The translations under genes and the position numbers were made by a program. 5,675 bases of DNA, taken from JABWBJ01 sp035646395 (GTDB lineage Bacteria > Gemmatimonadota > Gemmatimonadetes > Gemmatimonadales > Gemmatimonadaceae). Below, piece by piece: positions 5,366 through 5,675 of this stretch. The DNA lies in assembly GCA_035646395.1 (NCBI GenBank), contig DASRPK010000090.1, positions 1 through 5,675 on the forward strand, in the 5' to 3' direction. Position 1 is the first letter of the stretch, and each line of letters opens with the position of its first letter. The notes beneath the pieces were generated by a model. It made no database searches. It worked only from the letters and a program-made list of their open reading frames with translations, and was not told the origin of the DNA.

Positions 5366-5675
5366 AACGTCTCCTTGGTGGATGGCACGTCGTCGAAGCC
5401 CGAGGGCGACACCGCCTGCCGAAGGGCAACCGCCAGCCCCTTGAACGCGGACTCGGCGCGATGATGGTCGTTTTCGCCCTTCAGGACGTCCACGTGCAGC
5501 GTCAGGCGGGCTGCGGTCGCGAACGTCCGCAGCGCATGGGCAATGTTCTCCGTCGCCAGTGAGCCTAACGTCTCACGGGTGAGGCCCAGGTTCACGTCCG
5601 CAAACGGACGGCCGGACAGGTCGATGGCGACGCGCGTCAGCGCCTCATCGAGCGGCACCAGCGCCTGGCCGAATC
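5362..5675 (-). CDS. hisB: Imidazoleglycerol-phosphate dehydratase, C-terminal part
   Basis: The gene runs off the right end of the window; about 104 codons are seen. HisB removes water from IGP to give imidazole acetol phosphate, using manganese. The frame reads FGQALVPLDEALTRVAIDLSGRPF at the window edge, a well-known HisB block (usually 'PMDEAL...DLSGRP'). It continues through LTLHVDVLKGENDHHRAESAFKGLAVALRQAV, which holds the second metal-binding HHxxE motif, and ends in the family's typical C-terminus VPSTKETL. The GTG at 5656-5658 is internal, since the conserved sequence continues upstream of it. The TGA at 5362-5364 overlaps the hisHF GTG. No phosphatase domain follows the dehydratase at the C-terminus. 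Whether a HisN-type phosphatase precedes it, as in E. coli HisNB, cannot be seen here. Confidence 0.96.
   Translation of the reverse strand, partial: FGQALVPLDEALTRVAIDLSGRPFADVNLGLTRETLGSLATENIAHALRTFATAARLTLHVDVLKGENDHHRAESAFKGLAVALRQAVSPSGFDDVPSTKETL
5371..5376 (-). promoter_or_regulatory. Shine-Dalgarno sequence for hisHF
   Basis: On the minus strand AAGGAG lies inside the last codons of hisB, 5 bases before the GTG of hisHF. It is the strongest ribosome-binding site seen in the operon and supports the GTG at 5365 as the real start. A GTG start combined with the GTGA overlap suggests re-initiation by ribosomes that finish hisB. Confidence 0.75.

Noticed and set aside
4845..5444. Plus-strand open frame of 199 codons opposite the HisH domain and hisB end
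   Set aside because: Antisense to conserved HisH motifs, with no recognisable domain or ribosome site.

Overview
The window holds two convergent gene groups that meet at about position 1450. It is GC-rich and almost entirely coding, with very short gaps and several 4-base start/stop overlaps. There are no RNA genes, insertion sequences, CRISPR arrays or phage genes. The taxon cannot be fixed from the sequence. GC-rich codons, a FabH with a C-terminal tail and GGGTAA-type intergenic repeats would suit a Gemmatimonadota-like or Acidobacteriota-like soil bacterium, but this is a tentative inference.

Plus strand (1-1426): the 3' part of fabH (fatty-acid chain initiation), then a DUF4442 hotdog-fold protein (probable acyl-thioesterase type), then a small secreted beta-rich protein of unknown function. 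The gaps are 6 bases and a 4-base overlap, so they probably form one transcript whose start lies left of the window.

Between the convergent groups (1427-1464) is a 38-base spacer made almost entirely of two perfect copies of a 16-base repeat. Its four GGG runs are evenly spaced and fit a G-quadruplex pattern.

Minus strand (5675 to 1465): a compact histidine operon read hisB (partial) -> hisHF -> hisAIE -> hisD, with each gene overlapping the next by 4 bases. Two genes are fusions. The first joins the glutaminase HisH to the cyclase HisF, as in eukaryotic HIS7. The second joins the isomerase HisA to the cyclohydrolase HisI and pyrophosphohydrolase HisE. Together with HisB and HisD, four cistrons cover seven HisB/H/F/A/I/E/D modules. 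They take phosphoribosyl-ATP through to IGP and AICAR, dehydrate IGP, and oxidise histidinol to histidine. hisG, hisC and the histidinol-phosphatase are not in the window.

The most notable points are the HisA-HisI-HisE fusion, its HIS4-like I-E-D order and sequence, the adjacent HisHF fusion, and the octamer CGTTAGGC. Every TTA leucine codon I could find in the window's genes lies inside that octamer or its one-base variant.
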